A stretch of 64,000 bases of DNA from NCBI RefSeq assembly GCF_051020765.1, contig NW_027469560.1, positions 37,376 to 101,375 of the forward strand, given 5' to 3'. This DNA is from Lasioglossum baleicum (taxonomy: Eukaryota; Arthropoda; Insecta; Hymenoptera; Halictidae). A program made the translations under genes and the position numbers. Positions 1-13,454 of this stretch are shown in pieces (within the stretch, counting starts at the first letter, position 1; each line of letters starts with the position of its first letter). The notes beneath the pieces were generated by a model. It saw only the letters and a program-made list of their open reading frames with translations, was not told the origin of the DNA and did not search any database.

Positions 1-430
1 AGCCTGCGGGATGGATCCTCTCGCACGTGTTTTTACTCGACTAGCCTGCGGGATGCATCCTCTCGCACGTGTTTTTACTCGACTAGCCTGCGGGATGCAT
101 CCTCTCGCACGTGTTTTTACTCGACTAGCCTGCGGGATGCATCCTCGCGCACGTGTTTTTACTCGACTAGCCTGCGGGATGCATCCTCTCGCACGTGTTT
201 TTACCCGACTAGCCTGCGGGAAGCATCCTCCCGCACGTGTTTTTGCTCGACTAGCCTGCGGGATGCATCCTCTCGCACGTGTTTTTGCTCGACTAGCCTG
301 CGGAATGCATCCTCTCGCACGTGTTTTTGCCCGACTAGCCTGCGGGAAGCATCCTGTCGCACGTGTTTTTGCTCGACTAGCCTGCGGGATGCATCCTCTC
401 GCACGTGTTTTTACCCGACTAGCCTGCGGG

Positions 431-3400
431 ATGCATCCTCTCGCACGTGTTTTTACTAGACTAGCCTGCGGGATGCATCCTCTGGCACGTGTTTTTACTC
501 GACTAGCCTGCGGGATGCATCCTCTGGCACGTGTTTTTACTCGACTAGCCTGCGGGATGCATCCTCTCGCACGTGTTTTTACTCGACTTGCCTGCGGGAT
601 GCATCCTCTCTCACGTTTTTTTACCCGACTAGCCTGCGGGAAGCATCCTCCCGCACGTGTTTTTGCTCGACTAGCCTGCGGGATGCATCCTCTCGCACGT
701 GTTTTTGCTCGACTAGCCTGCGGGATGCATCCTCTCGCACGTGTTTTTGCTCGACTAGCCTGCGGGATGCATCCTCTCGCACGTGTTTTTACTCGACTAG
801 CCTGCGGGATGCATCCTCTCGCACGTGTTTTTACTCGACTAGCCTGCGGGATGCATCCTCTCGCACGTGTTTTTGCTCGACTAGCCTGCGGGATGCATCC
901 TCTCGCGCGTGTTTTTGCTCGACTAGCCTGCGGGATGCATCCTCTCGCGCGTGTTTTTGCTCGACTAGCCTGCGGGATGCATCCTCTCGCGCGTGTTTTT
1001 GCTCGACTAGCCTGCGGGATGCATCCTCTCGCGCGTGTTTTCGCTCGACTAGCCTGCGTGATGCATCCTCTCGCACGTGTTTTTACTCGACTAGCCTGCG
1101 GGAAGCATCCTCTCGCACGTGTTTTTACTCGACTAGCCTGCGGGATGCATCCTCTCGCACGTGTTTTTCCTCGACTAACCTGCGGGATGCATCCTCTCGC
1201 ACGTGTTTTTACTCGACTAGCCTGCGGGATGCATCCTCTGGCACGTGTTTTTACTCGACTAGCCTGCGGGATGCATCCTCTCGCACGTGTTTTTACTCGA
1301 CTAGCCTGCGGGATGCATCCTCTGGCACGTGTTTTTACTCGACTAGCCTGCGGGATGCATCCTCTGGCACGTGTTTTTACTCGACTAGCCTGCGGGATGC
1401 ATGCTCTCGCACGTGTTTTTACTCGACTAGCCTGAGGGATGCATTCTCTCTCACGTGTTTTTCCTCGACTAGCCTGCGGGATGCATCCTCTCGCACGTGT
1501 TTTTACTCGACTAGCCTGCGGGATGCATCCTCTCTCACGTTTTTTTACCCGACTAGCCTGCGGGAAGCATCCTCCCGCACGTGTTTTTGCTCGACTAGCC
1601 TGCGGGATGCATCCTCTCGCACGTGTTTTTGCTCGACTAGCCTGCGGGATGCATCCTCTCGCACGTGTTTTTACTCGACTAGCCTGCGGGATGCATCCTC
1701 TCGCACGTGTATTTACTCGACTAGCCTGAGGGATGCATCCTCTCGCACGTTTTTTTTACCCGACTAGCCTGCGGGAAGCATCCTCCCGCACGTGTTTTTG
1801 CTCGACTAGCCTGCGGGATGCATCCTCTCGCACGTGTTTTTACTCGACTAGCCTGAGGGATGCATCCTCTCGCACGTTTTTTTACCCGACTAGCCTGCGG
1901 GAAGCATCCTCCCGCACGTGTTTTTGCTCGACTAGCCTGCGGGATGCATCCTCTGGCACGTGTTTTTACTCGACTAGCCTGCGGGATGCATCCTCTCGCA
2001 CGTGTTTTTACTCGACTTGCCTGCGGGATGCATCCTCTCTCACGTTTTTTTACCCGACTAGCCTGCGGGAAGCATCCTCCCGCACGTGTTTTTGCTCGAG
2101 TAGCCTGCGGGATGCATCCTCTCGCACGTGTTTTTGCTCGACTAGCCTGCGGGATGCATCCTCTCGCACGTGTTTTTGCTCGACTAGCCTGCGGGATGCA
2201 TCCTCTCGCACGTGTTTTTACTCGACTAGCCTGCGGGATGCATCCTCTCGCACGTGTTTTTACTCGACTAGCCTGCGGGATGCATCCTCTCGCACGTGTT
2301 TTTGCTCGACTAGCCTGCGGGATGCATCCTCTCGCGCGTGTTTTTGCTCGACTAGCCTGCGGGATGCATCCTCTCGCGCGTGTTTTTGCTCGACTAGCCT
2401 GCGGGATGCATCCTCTCGCACGTGTTTTTACTCGACTAGCCTGCGGGATGCATCCTCTCGCACGTGTTTTTGCTCGACTAGCCTGCGGGATGCATCCTCT
2501 CGCGCGTGTTTTTGCTCGACTAGCCTGCGGGATGCATCCTCTCGCGCGTGTTTTTGCTCGACTAGCCTGCGGGATGCATCCTCTCGCGCGTGTTTTTGCT
2601 CGACTAGCCTGCGGGATGCATCCTCTCGCGCGTGTTTTTGCTCGACTAGCCTGCGTGATGCATCCTCTCGCACGTGTTTTTACTCGACTAGCCTGCGGGA
2701 AGCATCCTCTCGCACGTGTTTTTACTCGACTAGCCTGCGGGATGCATCCTCTCGCACGTGTTTTTGCTCGACTAACCTGCGGGATGCATCCTCTCGCACG
2801 TGTTTTTACTCGACTAGCCTGCGGGATGCATCCTCTGGCACGTGTTTTTACTCGACTAGCCTGCGGGATGCATCCTCTCGCACGTGTTTTTACTCGACTA
2901 GCCTGCGGGATGCATCCTCTGGCACGTGTTTTTACTCGACTAGCCTGCGGGATGCATCCTCTGGCACGTGTTTTTACTCGACTAGCCTGCGGGATGCATC
3001 CTCTCGCACGTGTTTTTACTCGACTAGCCTGAGGGATGCATTCTCTCTCACGTGTTCTTCCTCGACTAGCCTGCGGGATGCATCCTCTCGCACGTGTTTT
3101 TACTCGACTAGCCTGCGGGATGCATCCTCTCTCACGTTTTTTTACCCGACTAGCCTGCGGGAAGCATCCTCCCGCACGTGTTTTTGCTCGACTAGCCTGC
3201 GGGATGCATCCTCTCGCACGTGTTTTTGCTCGACTAGCCTGCGGGATGCATCCTCTCGCACTTGTTTTTACTCGACTAGCCTGCGGGATGCATCCTCTCG
3301 CACGTGTTTTTACTCGACTAGCCTGCGGGATGCATTCTCTCGCACGTGTTTTTACTCGACTAGCCTGCGGGATGCATCCTCTCGCACGTGTTTTTACTCG

Positions 3401-3688
3401 ACTAGCCTGCGGGATGCATCCTCGCGCACGTGTTTTTACTCGACTAGCCTGCGGGATGCATCCTCTCGCACGTGTTTTTACCCGACTAGCCTGCGGGAAG
3501 CATCCTCCCGCACGTGTTTTTGCTCGACTAGCCTGCGGGATGCATCCTCTCGCACGTGTTTTTGCTCGACTAGCCTGCGGAATGCATCCTCTCGCACGTG
3601 TTTTTGCCCGACTAGCCTGCGGGAAGCATCCTGTCGCACGTGTTTTTGCTCGACTAGCCTGCGGGATGCATCCTCTCGCACGTGTTTT
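431..3688. repeat. Higher-order block, copy matching 5473-8730 (offset 5,042)
   Basis: Shares its order of diagnostic variants with 5473-8730: a TTTTTACTAGAC monomer, a CTGAGGGATGCATTC monomer, the T8 monomer, an ACTTGCC monomer and others. The offset of 5,042 is 120 x 42 + 2, and it spans two T8 monomers. Few differences were seen (for example GCTCGACTAACC at 2767 where the other copy has CCTCGACTAACC). Confidence 0.85.
1732..1774. repeat. First of eleven 43-bp T8 monomers
   Basis: CACG is followed by eight T (1750-1757) and then ACCCG, one base longer than the related T7 monomer. The other T8 runs start at 3809, 6792, 11077, 13766, 18639, 22084, 26453, 28386, 30991 and 38805. None is seen in the right arm. 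In most blocks the monomer sits 294 bases after a CCTGAGGGATGCATTC monomer and 127 bases before a CCTGAGGG T7 monomer. Confidence 0.9.
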
Positions 3689-5472
3689 TGCTCGACTAGC
3701 CTGCGGGATGCATCCTCTCGCACGTGTTTTTGCTCGACTAGCCTGCGGGATGCATCCTCCCGCACGTGTTTTTGCTCGACTAGCCTGCGGGATGCATCCT
3801 CTCGCACGTTTTTTTTACCCGACTAGCCTGCGGGAAGCATCCTCCCGCACGTGTTTTTGCTCGACTAGCCTGCGGGATGCATCCTCTCGCACGTGTTTTT
3901 ACTCGACTAGCCTGAGGGATGCATCCTCTCGCACGTTTTTTTACCCGACTAGCCTGCGGGAAGCATCCTCCCGCACGTGTTTTTGCTCGACTAGCCTGCG
4001 GGATGCATCCTCTGGCACGTGTTTTTACTCGACTAGCCTGCGGGATGCATCCTCTCGCACGTGTTTTTACTCGACTTGCCTGCGGGATGCATCCTCTCTC
4101 ACGTTTTTTTACCCGACTAGCCTGCGGGAAGCATCCTCCCGCACGTGTTTTTGCTCGAGTAGCCTGCGGGATGCATCCTCTCGCACGTGTTTTTGCTCGA
4201 CTAGCCTGCGGGATGCATCCTCTCGCACGTGTTTTTGCTCGACTAGCCTGCGGGATGCATCCTCTCGCACGTGTTTTTACTCGACTAGCCTACGGGATGC
4301 ATCCTCTCGCACGTGTTTTTACTCGACTAGCCTGCGGGATGCATCCTCTCGCACGTGTTTTTGCTCGACTAGCCTGCGGGATGCATCCTCTCGCGCGTGT
4401 TTTTGCTCGACTAGCCTGCGGGATGCATCCTCTCGCGCGTGTTTTTGCTCGACTAGCCTGCGGGATGCATCCTCTCGCACGTGTTTTTACTCGACTAGCC
4501 TGCGGGATGCATCCTCTCGCACGTGTTTTTGCTCGACTAGCCTGCGGGATGCATCCTCTCGCGCGTGTTTTTGCTCGACTAGCCTGCGGGATGCATCCTC
4601 TCGCGCGTGTTTTTGCTCGACTAGCCTGCGGGATGCATCCTCTCGCGCGTGTTTTTGCTCGACTAGCCTGCGGGATGCATCCTCTCGCGCGTGTTTTTGC
4701 TCGACTAGCCTGCGTGATGCATCCTCTCGCACGTGTTTTTACTCGACTAGCCTGCGGGAAGCATCCTCTCGCACGTGTTTTTACTCGACTAGCCTGCGGG
4801 ATGCATCCTCTCGCACGTGTTTTTCCTCGACTAACCTGCGGGATGCATCCTCTCGCACGTGTTTTTACTCGACTAGCCTGCGGGATGCATCCTCTCGCAC
4901 GTGTTTTTGCTCGACTAGCCTGCGGGATGCATCCTCCCGCACGTGTTTTTGCTCGACTAGCCTGCGGGATGCATCCTCTCGCACGTGTTTTTGCTCGACT
5001 AGCCTGCGGGAAGCATCCTCCCGCACGTGTTTTTGCTCGACTAGCCTGCGGGATGCATCCTCTCGCACGTGTTTTTACTCGGCTAGCCTGCGGGATGCAT
5101 CCTCTCGCACGAGTTTTTACTCGACTAGCCTGCGGGATGCATCCTCTCGCACGTGTTTTTACTCGACTAGCCTGCGGGATGCACCCTCTCGCACGTGTTT
5201 TTACTCGACTAGCCTGCGGGATGCATCCTCTCGCACGTGTTTTTGCTCGACTAGCCTGCGGGATGCATCCTCCCGCACGTGTTTTTGCTCGACTAGCCTG
5301 CGGGATGCATCCTCCCGCACGTGTATTTGCTCGACTAGCCTGCGGGATGCATCCTCTCGCACGTGTTTTTACTCGACTAGCCTGCGGGATGGATCCTCTC
5401 GCACGTGTTTTTACTCGACTAGCCTGCGGGATGCATCCTCTGGCACGTGTTTTTACTCGACTAGCCTGCGGG

Positions 5473-8400
5473 ATGCATCCTCTCGCACGTGTTTTTACTA
5501 GACTAGCCTGCGGGATGCATCCTCTGGCACGTGTTTTTACTCGACTAGCCTGCGGGATGCATCCTCTGGCACGTGTTTTTACTCGACTAGCCTGCGGGAT
5601 GCATCCTCTCGCACGTGTTTTTACTCGACTTGCCTGCGGGATGCATCCTCTCTCACGTTTTTTTACCCGACTAGCCTGCGGGAAGCATCCTCCCGCACGT
5701 GTTTTTGCTCGACTAGCCTGCGGGATGCATCCTCTCGCACGTGTTTTTGCTCGACTAGCCTGCGGGATGCATCCTCTCGCACGTGTTTTTGCTCGACTAG
5801 CCTGCGGGATGCATCCTCTCGCACGTGTTTTTACTCGACTAGCCTGCGGGATGCATCCTCTCGCACGTGTTTTTACTCGACTAGCCTGCGGGATGCATCC
5901 TCTCGCACGTGTTTTTGCTCGACTAGCCTGCGGGATGCATCCTCTCGCGCGTGTTTTTGCTCGACTAGCCTGCGGGATGCATCCTCTCGCGCGTGTTTTT
6001 GCTCGACTAGCCTGCGGGATGCATCCTCTCGCGCGTGTTTTTGCTCGACTAGCCTGCGGGATGCATCCTCTCGCGCGTGTTTTCGCTCGACTAGCCTGCG
6101 TGATGCATCCTCTCGCACGTGTTTTTACTCGACTAGCCTGCGGGAAGCATCCTCTCGCACGTGTTTTTACTCGACTAGCCTGCGGGATGCATCCTCTCGC
6201 ACGTGTTTTTCCTCGACTAACCTGCGGGATGCATCCTCTCGCACGTGTTTTTACTCGACTAGCCTGCGGGATGCATCCTCTGGCACGTGTTTTTACTCGA
6301 CTAGCCTGCGGGATGCATCCTCTCGCACGTGTTTTTACTCGACTAGCCTGCGGGATGCATCCTCTGGCACGTGTTTTTACTCGACTAGCCTGCGGGATGC
6401 ATCCTCTGGCACGTGTTTTTACTCGACTAGCCTGCGGGATGCATGCTCTCGCACGTGTTTTTACTCGACTAGCCTGAGGGATGCATTCTCTCTCACGTGT
6501 TTTTCCTCGACTAGCCTGCGGGATGCATCCTCTCGCACGTGTTTTTACTCGACTAGCCTGCGGGATGCATCCTCTCTCACGTTTTTTTACCCGACTAGCC
6601 TGCGGGAAGCATCCTCCCGCACGTGTTTCTGCTCGACTAGCCTGCGGGATGCATCCTCTCGCACGTGTTTTTGCTCGACTAGCCTGCGGGATGCATCCTC
6701 TCGCACGTGTTTTTACTCGACTAGCCTGCGGGATGCATCCTCTCGCACGTGTATTTACTCGACTAGCCTGAGGGATGCATCCTCTCGCACGTTTTTTTTA
6801 CCCGACTAGCCTGCGGGAAGCATCCTCCCGCACGTGTTTTTGCTCGACTAGCCTGCGGGATGCATCCTCTCGCACGTGTTTTTACTCGACTAGCCTGAGG
6901 GATGCATCCTCTCGCACGTTTTTTTACCCGACTAGCCTGCGGGAAGCATCCTCCCGCACGTGTTTTTGCTCGACTAGCCTGCGGGATGCATCCTCTGGCA
7001 CGTGTTTTTACTCGACTAGCCTGCGGGATGCATCCTCTCGCACGTGTTTTTACTCGACTTGCCTGCGGGATGCATCCTCTCTCACGTTTTTTTACCCGAC
7101 TAGCCTGCGGGAAGCATCCTCCCGCACGTGTTTTTGCTCGAGTAGCCTGCGGGATGCATCCTCTCGCACGTGTTTTTGCTCGACTAGCCTGCGGGATGCA
7201 TCCTCTCGCACGTGTTTTTGCTCGACTAGCCTGCGGGATGCATCCTCTCGCACGTGTTTTTACTCGACTAGCCTGCGGGATGCATCCTCTCGCACGTGTT
7301 TTTACTCGACTAGCCTGCGGGATGCATCCTCTCGCACGTGTTTTTGCTCGACTAGCCTGCGGGATGCATCCTCTCGCGCGTGTTTTTGCTCGACTAGCCT
7401 GCGGGATGCATCCTCTCGCGCGTGTTTTTGCTCGACTAGCCTGCGGGATGCATCCTCTCGCACGTGTTTTTACTCGACTAGCCTGCGGGATGCATCCTCT
7501 CGCACGTGTTTTTGCTCGACTAGCCTGCGGGATGCATCCTCTCGCGCGTGTTTTTGCTCGACTAGCCTGCGGGATGCATCCTCTCGCGCGTGTTTTTGCT
7601 CGACTAGCCTGCGGGATGCATCCTCTCGCGCGTGTTTTTGCTCGACTAGCCTGCGGGATGCATCCTCTCGCGCGTGTTTTTGCTCGACTAGCCTGCGTGA
7701 TGCATCCTCTCGCACGTGTTTTTACTCGACTAGCCTGCGGGAAGCATCCTCTCGCACGTGTTTTTACTCGACTAGCCTGCGGGATGCATCCTCTCGCACG
7801 TGTTTTTCCTCGACTAACCTGCGGGATGCATCCTCTCGCACGTGTTTTTACTCGACTAGCCTGCGGGATGCATCCTCTGGCACGTGTTTTTACTCGACTA
7901 GCCTGCGGGATGCATCCTCTCGCACGTGTTTTTACTCGACTAGCCTGCGGGATGCATCCTCTGGCACGTGTTTTTACTCGACTAGCCTGCGGGATGCATC
8001 CTCTGGCACGTGTTTTTACTCGACTAGCCTGCGGGATGCATCCTCTCGCACGTGTTTTTACTCGACTAGCCTGAGGGATGCATTCTCTCTCACGTGTTCT
8101 TCCTCGACTAGCCTGCGGGATGCATCCTCTCGCACGTGTTTTTACTCGACTAGCCTGCGGGATGCATCCTCTCTCACGTTTTTTTACCCGACTAGCCTGC
8201 GGGAAGCATCCTCCCGCACGTGTTTTTGCTCGACTAGCCTGCGGGATGCATCCTCTCGCACGTGTTTTTGCTCGACTAGCCTGCGGGATGCATCCTCTCG
8301 CACTTGTTTTTACTCGACTAGCCTGCGGGATGCATCCTCTCGCACGTGTTTTTACTCGACTAGCCTGCGGGATGCATTCTCTCGCACGTGTTTTTACTCG

Positions 8401-8730
8401 ACTAGCCTGCGGGATGCATCCTCTCGCACGTGTTTTTACTCGACTAGCCTGCGGGATGCATCCTCGCGCACGTGTTTTTACTCGACTAGCCTGCGGGATG
8501 CATCCTCTCGCACGTGTTTTTACCCGACTAGCCTGCGGGAAGCATCCTCCCGCACGTGTTTTTGCTCGACTAGCCTGCGGGATGCATCCTCTCGCACGTG
8601 TTTTTGCTCGACTAGCCTGCGGAATGCATCCTCTCGCACGTGTTTTTGCCCGACTAGCCTGCGGGAAGCATCCTGTCGCACGTGTTTTTGCTCGACTAGC
8701 CTGCGGGATGCATCCTCTCGCACGTGTTTT
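5473..8730. repeat. Higher-order block, second copy (offset 5,042)
   Basis: Partner of 431-3688. Part of it (about 6480-8900) recurs again at 13455-15900 with an offset of 6,974 (166 x 42 + 2). Confidence 0.85.
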
Positions 8731-11700
8731 TACCCGACTAGCCTGCGGGAAGCATCCTCCCGCACGTGTTTTTGCTCGACTAGCCTGCGGGATGCATCCT
8801 CTCGCACGTGTTTTTGCTCGACTACCCTGCGGGATGCATCCTCTCGCACGTGTTTTTGCTCGACTAGCCTGCGGGATGCATCCTCTCGCACGTGTTTTTG
8901 CTCGACTAGCCTGCGGGATGCATCCTCCCGCACGTGTTTTTGCTCGACTAGCCTGCGGGATGCATCCTCTCGCACGTGTTTTTGCTCGACTAGCCTGCGG
9001 GAAGCATCCTCCCGCACGTGTTTTTGCTCGACTAGCCTGCGGGATGCATCCTCTCGCACGTGTTTTGGCTCGACTAGCCTGCGGGAAGCATCCTCCCGCA
9101 CGTGTTTTTGCTCGACTAGCCTGCGGGATGCATCCTCCCGCACGTGTTTTTGCTCGACTAGCCTGCGGGATGCATCCTCTCGCGCGTGTTTTTGCTCGAC
9201 TAGCCTGCGGGATGCATCCTCTCGCACGTGTTTTTACTCGACTAGCCTGCGGGATGCATCCTCTCGCACGTGTTTTTACTCGACTAGCCTGCGGGATGCA
9301 TCCTCTCGCACGAGTTTTTACTCGACTAGCCTGCGGGATGCATCCTCTCGCACGTGTTTTTACTCGACTAGCCTGCGGGATGCACCCTCTCGCACGTGTT
9401 TTTACTCGACTAGCCTGCGGGATGCATCCTCTCGCACGTGTTTTTGCTCGACTAGCCTGCGGGATGCATCCTCCCGCACGTGTTTTTGCTCGACTAGCCT
9501 GCGGGATGCATCCTCCCGCACGTGTATTTGCTCGACTAGCCTGCGGGATGCATCCTCTCGCACGTGTTTTTACTCGACTAGCCTGCGGGATGGATCCTCT
9601 CGCACGTGTTTTTACTCGACTAGCCTGCGGGATGCATCCTCTCGCACGTGTTTTTACTCGACTAGCCTGCGGGATGCATCCTCTCGCACGTGTTTTTACT
9701 CGACTAGCCTGCGGGATGCATCCTCTGGCACGTGTTTTTACTCGACTAGCCTGCGGGATGCATCCTCTCGCACGTGTTTTTACTAGACTAGCCTGCGGGA
9801 TGCATCCTCTGGCACGTGTTTTTACTCGACTAGCCTGCGGGATGCATCCTCTGGCACGTGTTTTTACTCGACTAGCCTGCGGGATGCATCCTCTCGCACG
9901 TGTTTTTACTCGACTTGCCTGCGGGATGCATCCTCTCTCACGTTTTTTTACCCGACTAGCCTGCGGGAAGCATCCTCCCGCACGTGTTTTTGCTCGACTA
10001 GCCTGCGGGATGCATCCTCTCGCACGTGTTTTTGCTCGACTAGCCTGCGGGATGCATCCTCTCGCACGTGTTTTTGCTCGACTAGCCTGCGGGATGCATC
10101 CTCTCGCACGTGTTTTTACTCGACTAGCCTGCGGGATGCATCCTCTCGCACGTGTTTTTACTCGACTAGCCTGCGGGATGCATCCTCTCGCACGTGTTTT
10201 TGCTCGACTAGCCTGCGGGATGCATCCTCTCGCGCGTGTTTTTGCTCGACTAGCCTGCGGGATGCATCCTCTCGCGCGTGTTTTTGCTCGACTAGCCTGC
10301 GTGATGCATCCTCTCGCGCGTGTTTTTGCTCGACTAGCCTGCGGGATGCATCCTCTCGCGCGTGTTTTCGCTCGACTAGCCTGCGTGATGCATCCTCTCG
10401 CACGTGTTTTTACTCGACTAGCCTGCGGGAAGCATCCTCTCGCACGTGTTTTTACTCGACTAGCCTGCGGGATGCATCCTCTCGCACGTGTTTTTCCTCG
10501 ACTAACCTGCGGGATGCATCCTCTCGCACGTGTTTTTACTCGACTAGCCTGCGGGATGCATCCTCTGGCACGTGTTTTTACTCGACTAGCCTGCGGGATG
10601 CATCCTCTCGCACGTGTTTTTACTCGACTAGCCTGCGGGATGCATCCTCTGGCACGTGTTTTTACTCGACTAGCCTGCGGGATGCATCCTCTGGCACGTG
10701 TTTTTACTCGACTAGCCTGCGGGATGCATGCTCTCGCACGTGTTTTTACTCGACTAGCCTGAGGGATGCATTCTCTCTCACGTGTTTTTCCTCGACTAGC
10801 CTGCGGGATGCATCCTCTCGCACGTGTTTTTACTCGACTAGCCTGCGGGATGCATCCTCTCTCACGTTTTTTTACCCGACTAGCCTGCGGGAAGCATCCT
10901 CCCGCACGTGTTTTTGCTCGACTAGCCTGCGGGATGCATCCTCTCGCACGTGTTTTTGCTCGACTAGCCTGCGGGATGCATCCTCTCGCACGTGTTTTTA
11001 CTCGACTAGCCTGCGGGATGCATCCTCTCGCACGTGTATTTACTCGACTAGCCTGAGGGATGCATCCTCTCGCACGTTTTTTTTACCCGACTAGCCTGCG
11101 GGAAGCATCCTCCCGCACGTGTTTTTGCTCGACTAGCCTGCGGGATGCATCCTCTCGCACGTGTTTTTACTCGACTAGCCTGAGGGATGCATCCTCTCGC
11201 ACGTTTTTTTACCCGACTAGCCTGCGGGAAGCATCCTCCCGCACGTGTTTTTGCTCGACTAGCCTGCGGGATGCATCCTCTGGCACGTGTTTTTACTCGA
11301 CTAGCCTGCGGGATGCATCCTCTCGCACGTGTTTTTACTCGACTTGCCTGCGGGATGCATCCTCTCTCACGTTTTTTTACCCGACTAGCCTGCGGGAAGC
11401 ATCCTCCCGCACGTGTTTTTGCTCGAGTAGCCTGCGGGATGCATCCTCTCGCACGTGTTTTTGCTCGACTAGCCTGCGGGATGCATCCTCTCGCACGTGT
11501 TTTTGCTCGACTAGCCTGCGGGATGCATCCTCTCGCACGTGTTTTTACTCGACTAGCCTGCGGGATGCATCCTCTCGCACGTGTTTTTACTCGACTAGCC
11601 TGCGGGATGCATCCTCTCGCACGTGTTTTTGCTCGACTAGCCTGCGGGATGCATCCTCTCGCGCGTGTTTTTGCTCGACTAGCCTGCGGGATGCATCCTC

Positions 11701-12299
11701 TCGCGCGTGTTTTTGCTCGACTAGCCTGCGGGATGCATCCTCTCGCACGTGTTTTTACTCGACTAGCCTGCGGGATGCATCCTCTCGCACGTGTTTTTGC
11801 TCGACTAGCCTGCGGGATGCATCCTCTCGCGCGTGTTTTTGCTCGACTAGCCTGCGGGATGCATCCTCTCGCGCGTGTTTTTGCTCGACTAGCCTGCGGG
11901 ATGCATCCTCTCGCGCGTGTTTTTGCTCGACTAGCCTGCGGGATGCATCCTCTCGCGCGTGTTTTTGCTCGACTAGCCTGCGTGATGCATCCTCTCGCAC
12001 GTGTTTTTACTCGACTAGCCTGCGGGAAGCATCCTCTCGCACGTGTTTTTACTCGACTAGCCTGCGGGATGCATCCTCTCGCACGTGTTTTTCCTCGACT
12101 AACCTGCGGGATGCATCCTCTCGCACGTGTTTTTACTCGACTAGCCTGCGGGATGCATCCTCTGGCACGTGTTTTTACTCGACTAGCCTGCGGGATGCAT
12201 CCTCTCGCACGTGTTTTTACTCGACTAGCCTGCGGGATGCATCCTCTGGCACGTGTTTTTACTCGACTGGCCTGCGGGATGCATCCTCTGGCACGTGTT

Positions 12300-13345
12300 T
12301 TTACTCGACTAGCCTGCGGGAAGCATCCTCCCGCACGTGTTTTTGCTCGACTAGCCTGCGGGATGCATCCTCTCGCACGTGTTTTTGCTCGACTAGCCTG
12401 CGGGATGCATCCTCTCGCACTTGTTTTTACTCGACTAGCCTGCGGGATGCATCCTCTCGCACGTGTTTTTACTCGACTAGCCTGCGGGATGCATTCTCTC
12501 GCACGTGTTTTTACTCGACTAGCCTGCGGGATGCATCCTCTCGCACGTGTTTTTACTCGACTAGCCTGCGGGATGCATCCTCGCGCACGTGTTTTTACTC
12601 GACTAGCCTGCGGGATGCATCCTCTCGCACGTGTTTTTACCCGACTAGCCTGCGGGAAGCATCCTCCCGCACGTGTTTTTGCTCGACTAGCCTGCGGGAT
12701 GCATCCTCTCGCACGTGTTTTTGCTCGACTAGCCTGCGGAATGCATCCTCTCGCACGTGTTTTTGCCCGACTAGCCTGCGGGAAGCATCCTGTCGCACGT
12801 GTTTTTGCTCGACTAGCCTGCGGGATGCATCCTCTCGCACGTGTTTTTACCCGACTAGCCTGCGGGAAGCATCCTCCCGCACGTGTTTTTGCTCGACTAG
12901 CCTGCGGGATGCATCCTCTCGCACGTGTTTTTGCTCGACTACCCTGCGGGATGCATCCTCTCGCACGTGTTTTTGCTCGACTAGCCTGCGGGATGCATCC
13001 TCTCGCACGTGTTTTTGCTCGACTAGCCTGCGGGATGCATCCTCCCGCACGTGTTTTTGCTCGACTAGCCTGCGGGATGCATCCTCTCGCACGTGTTTTT
13101 GCTCGACTAGCCTGCGGGAAGCATCCTCCCGCACGTGTTTTTGCTCGACTAGCCTGCGGGATGCATCCTCTCGCACGTGTTTTGGCTCGACTAGCCTGCG
13201 GGAAGCATCCTCCCGCACGTGTTTTTGCTCGACTAGCCTGCGGGATGCATCCTCCCGCACGTGTTTTTGCTCGACTAGCCTGCGGGATGCATCCTCTCGC
13301 GCGTGTTTTTGCTCGACTAGCCTGCGGGATGCATCCTCTCGCACG
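12300..13345. repeat. Higher-order block matching 8183-9228 (offset 4,117)
   Basis: Same variant order, including the CTACCCTGCGGG, TTTTGGCTCG and GCATCCTGTCGC monomers. It abuts material from another block on each side, showing that the array is a mosaic. Confidence 0.75.
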
Positions 13346-13454
13346 TGTTTTTACTCGACTAGCCTGCGGGATGCATCCTCTGGCACGTGTTTTTACTCGA
13401 CTAGCCTGCGGGATGCATGCTCTCGCACGTGTTTTTACTCGACTAGCCTGAGGG

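Noticed and set aside
53..94. CENP-B box in the monomer
   Set aside because: A TCG...CGGGA pattern is present (CTCGACTAGCCTGCGGGA), but the spacing between the two conserved halves is 9 instead of 7 and the TTCG half is CTCG, so it does not fit the consensus.
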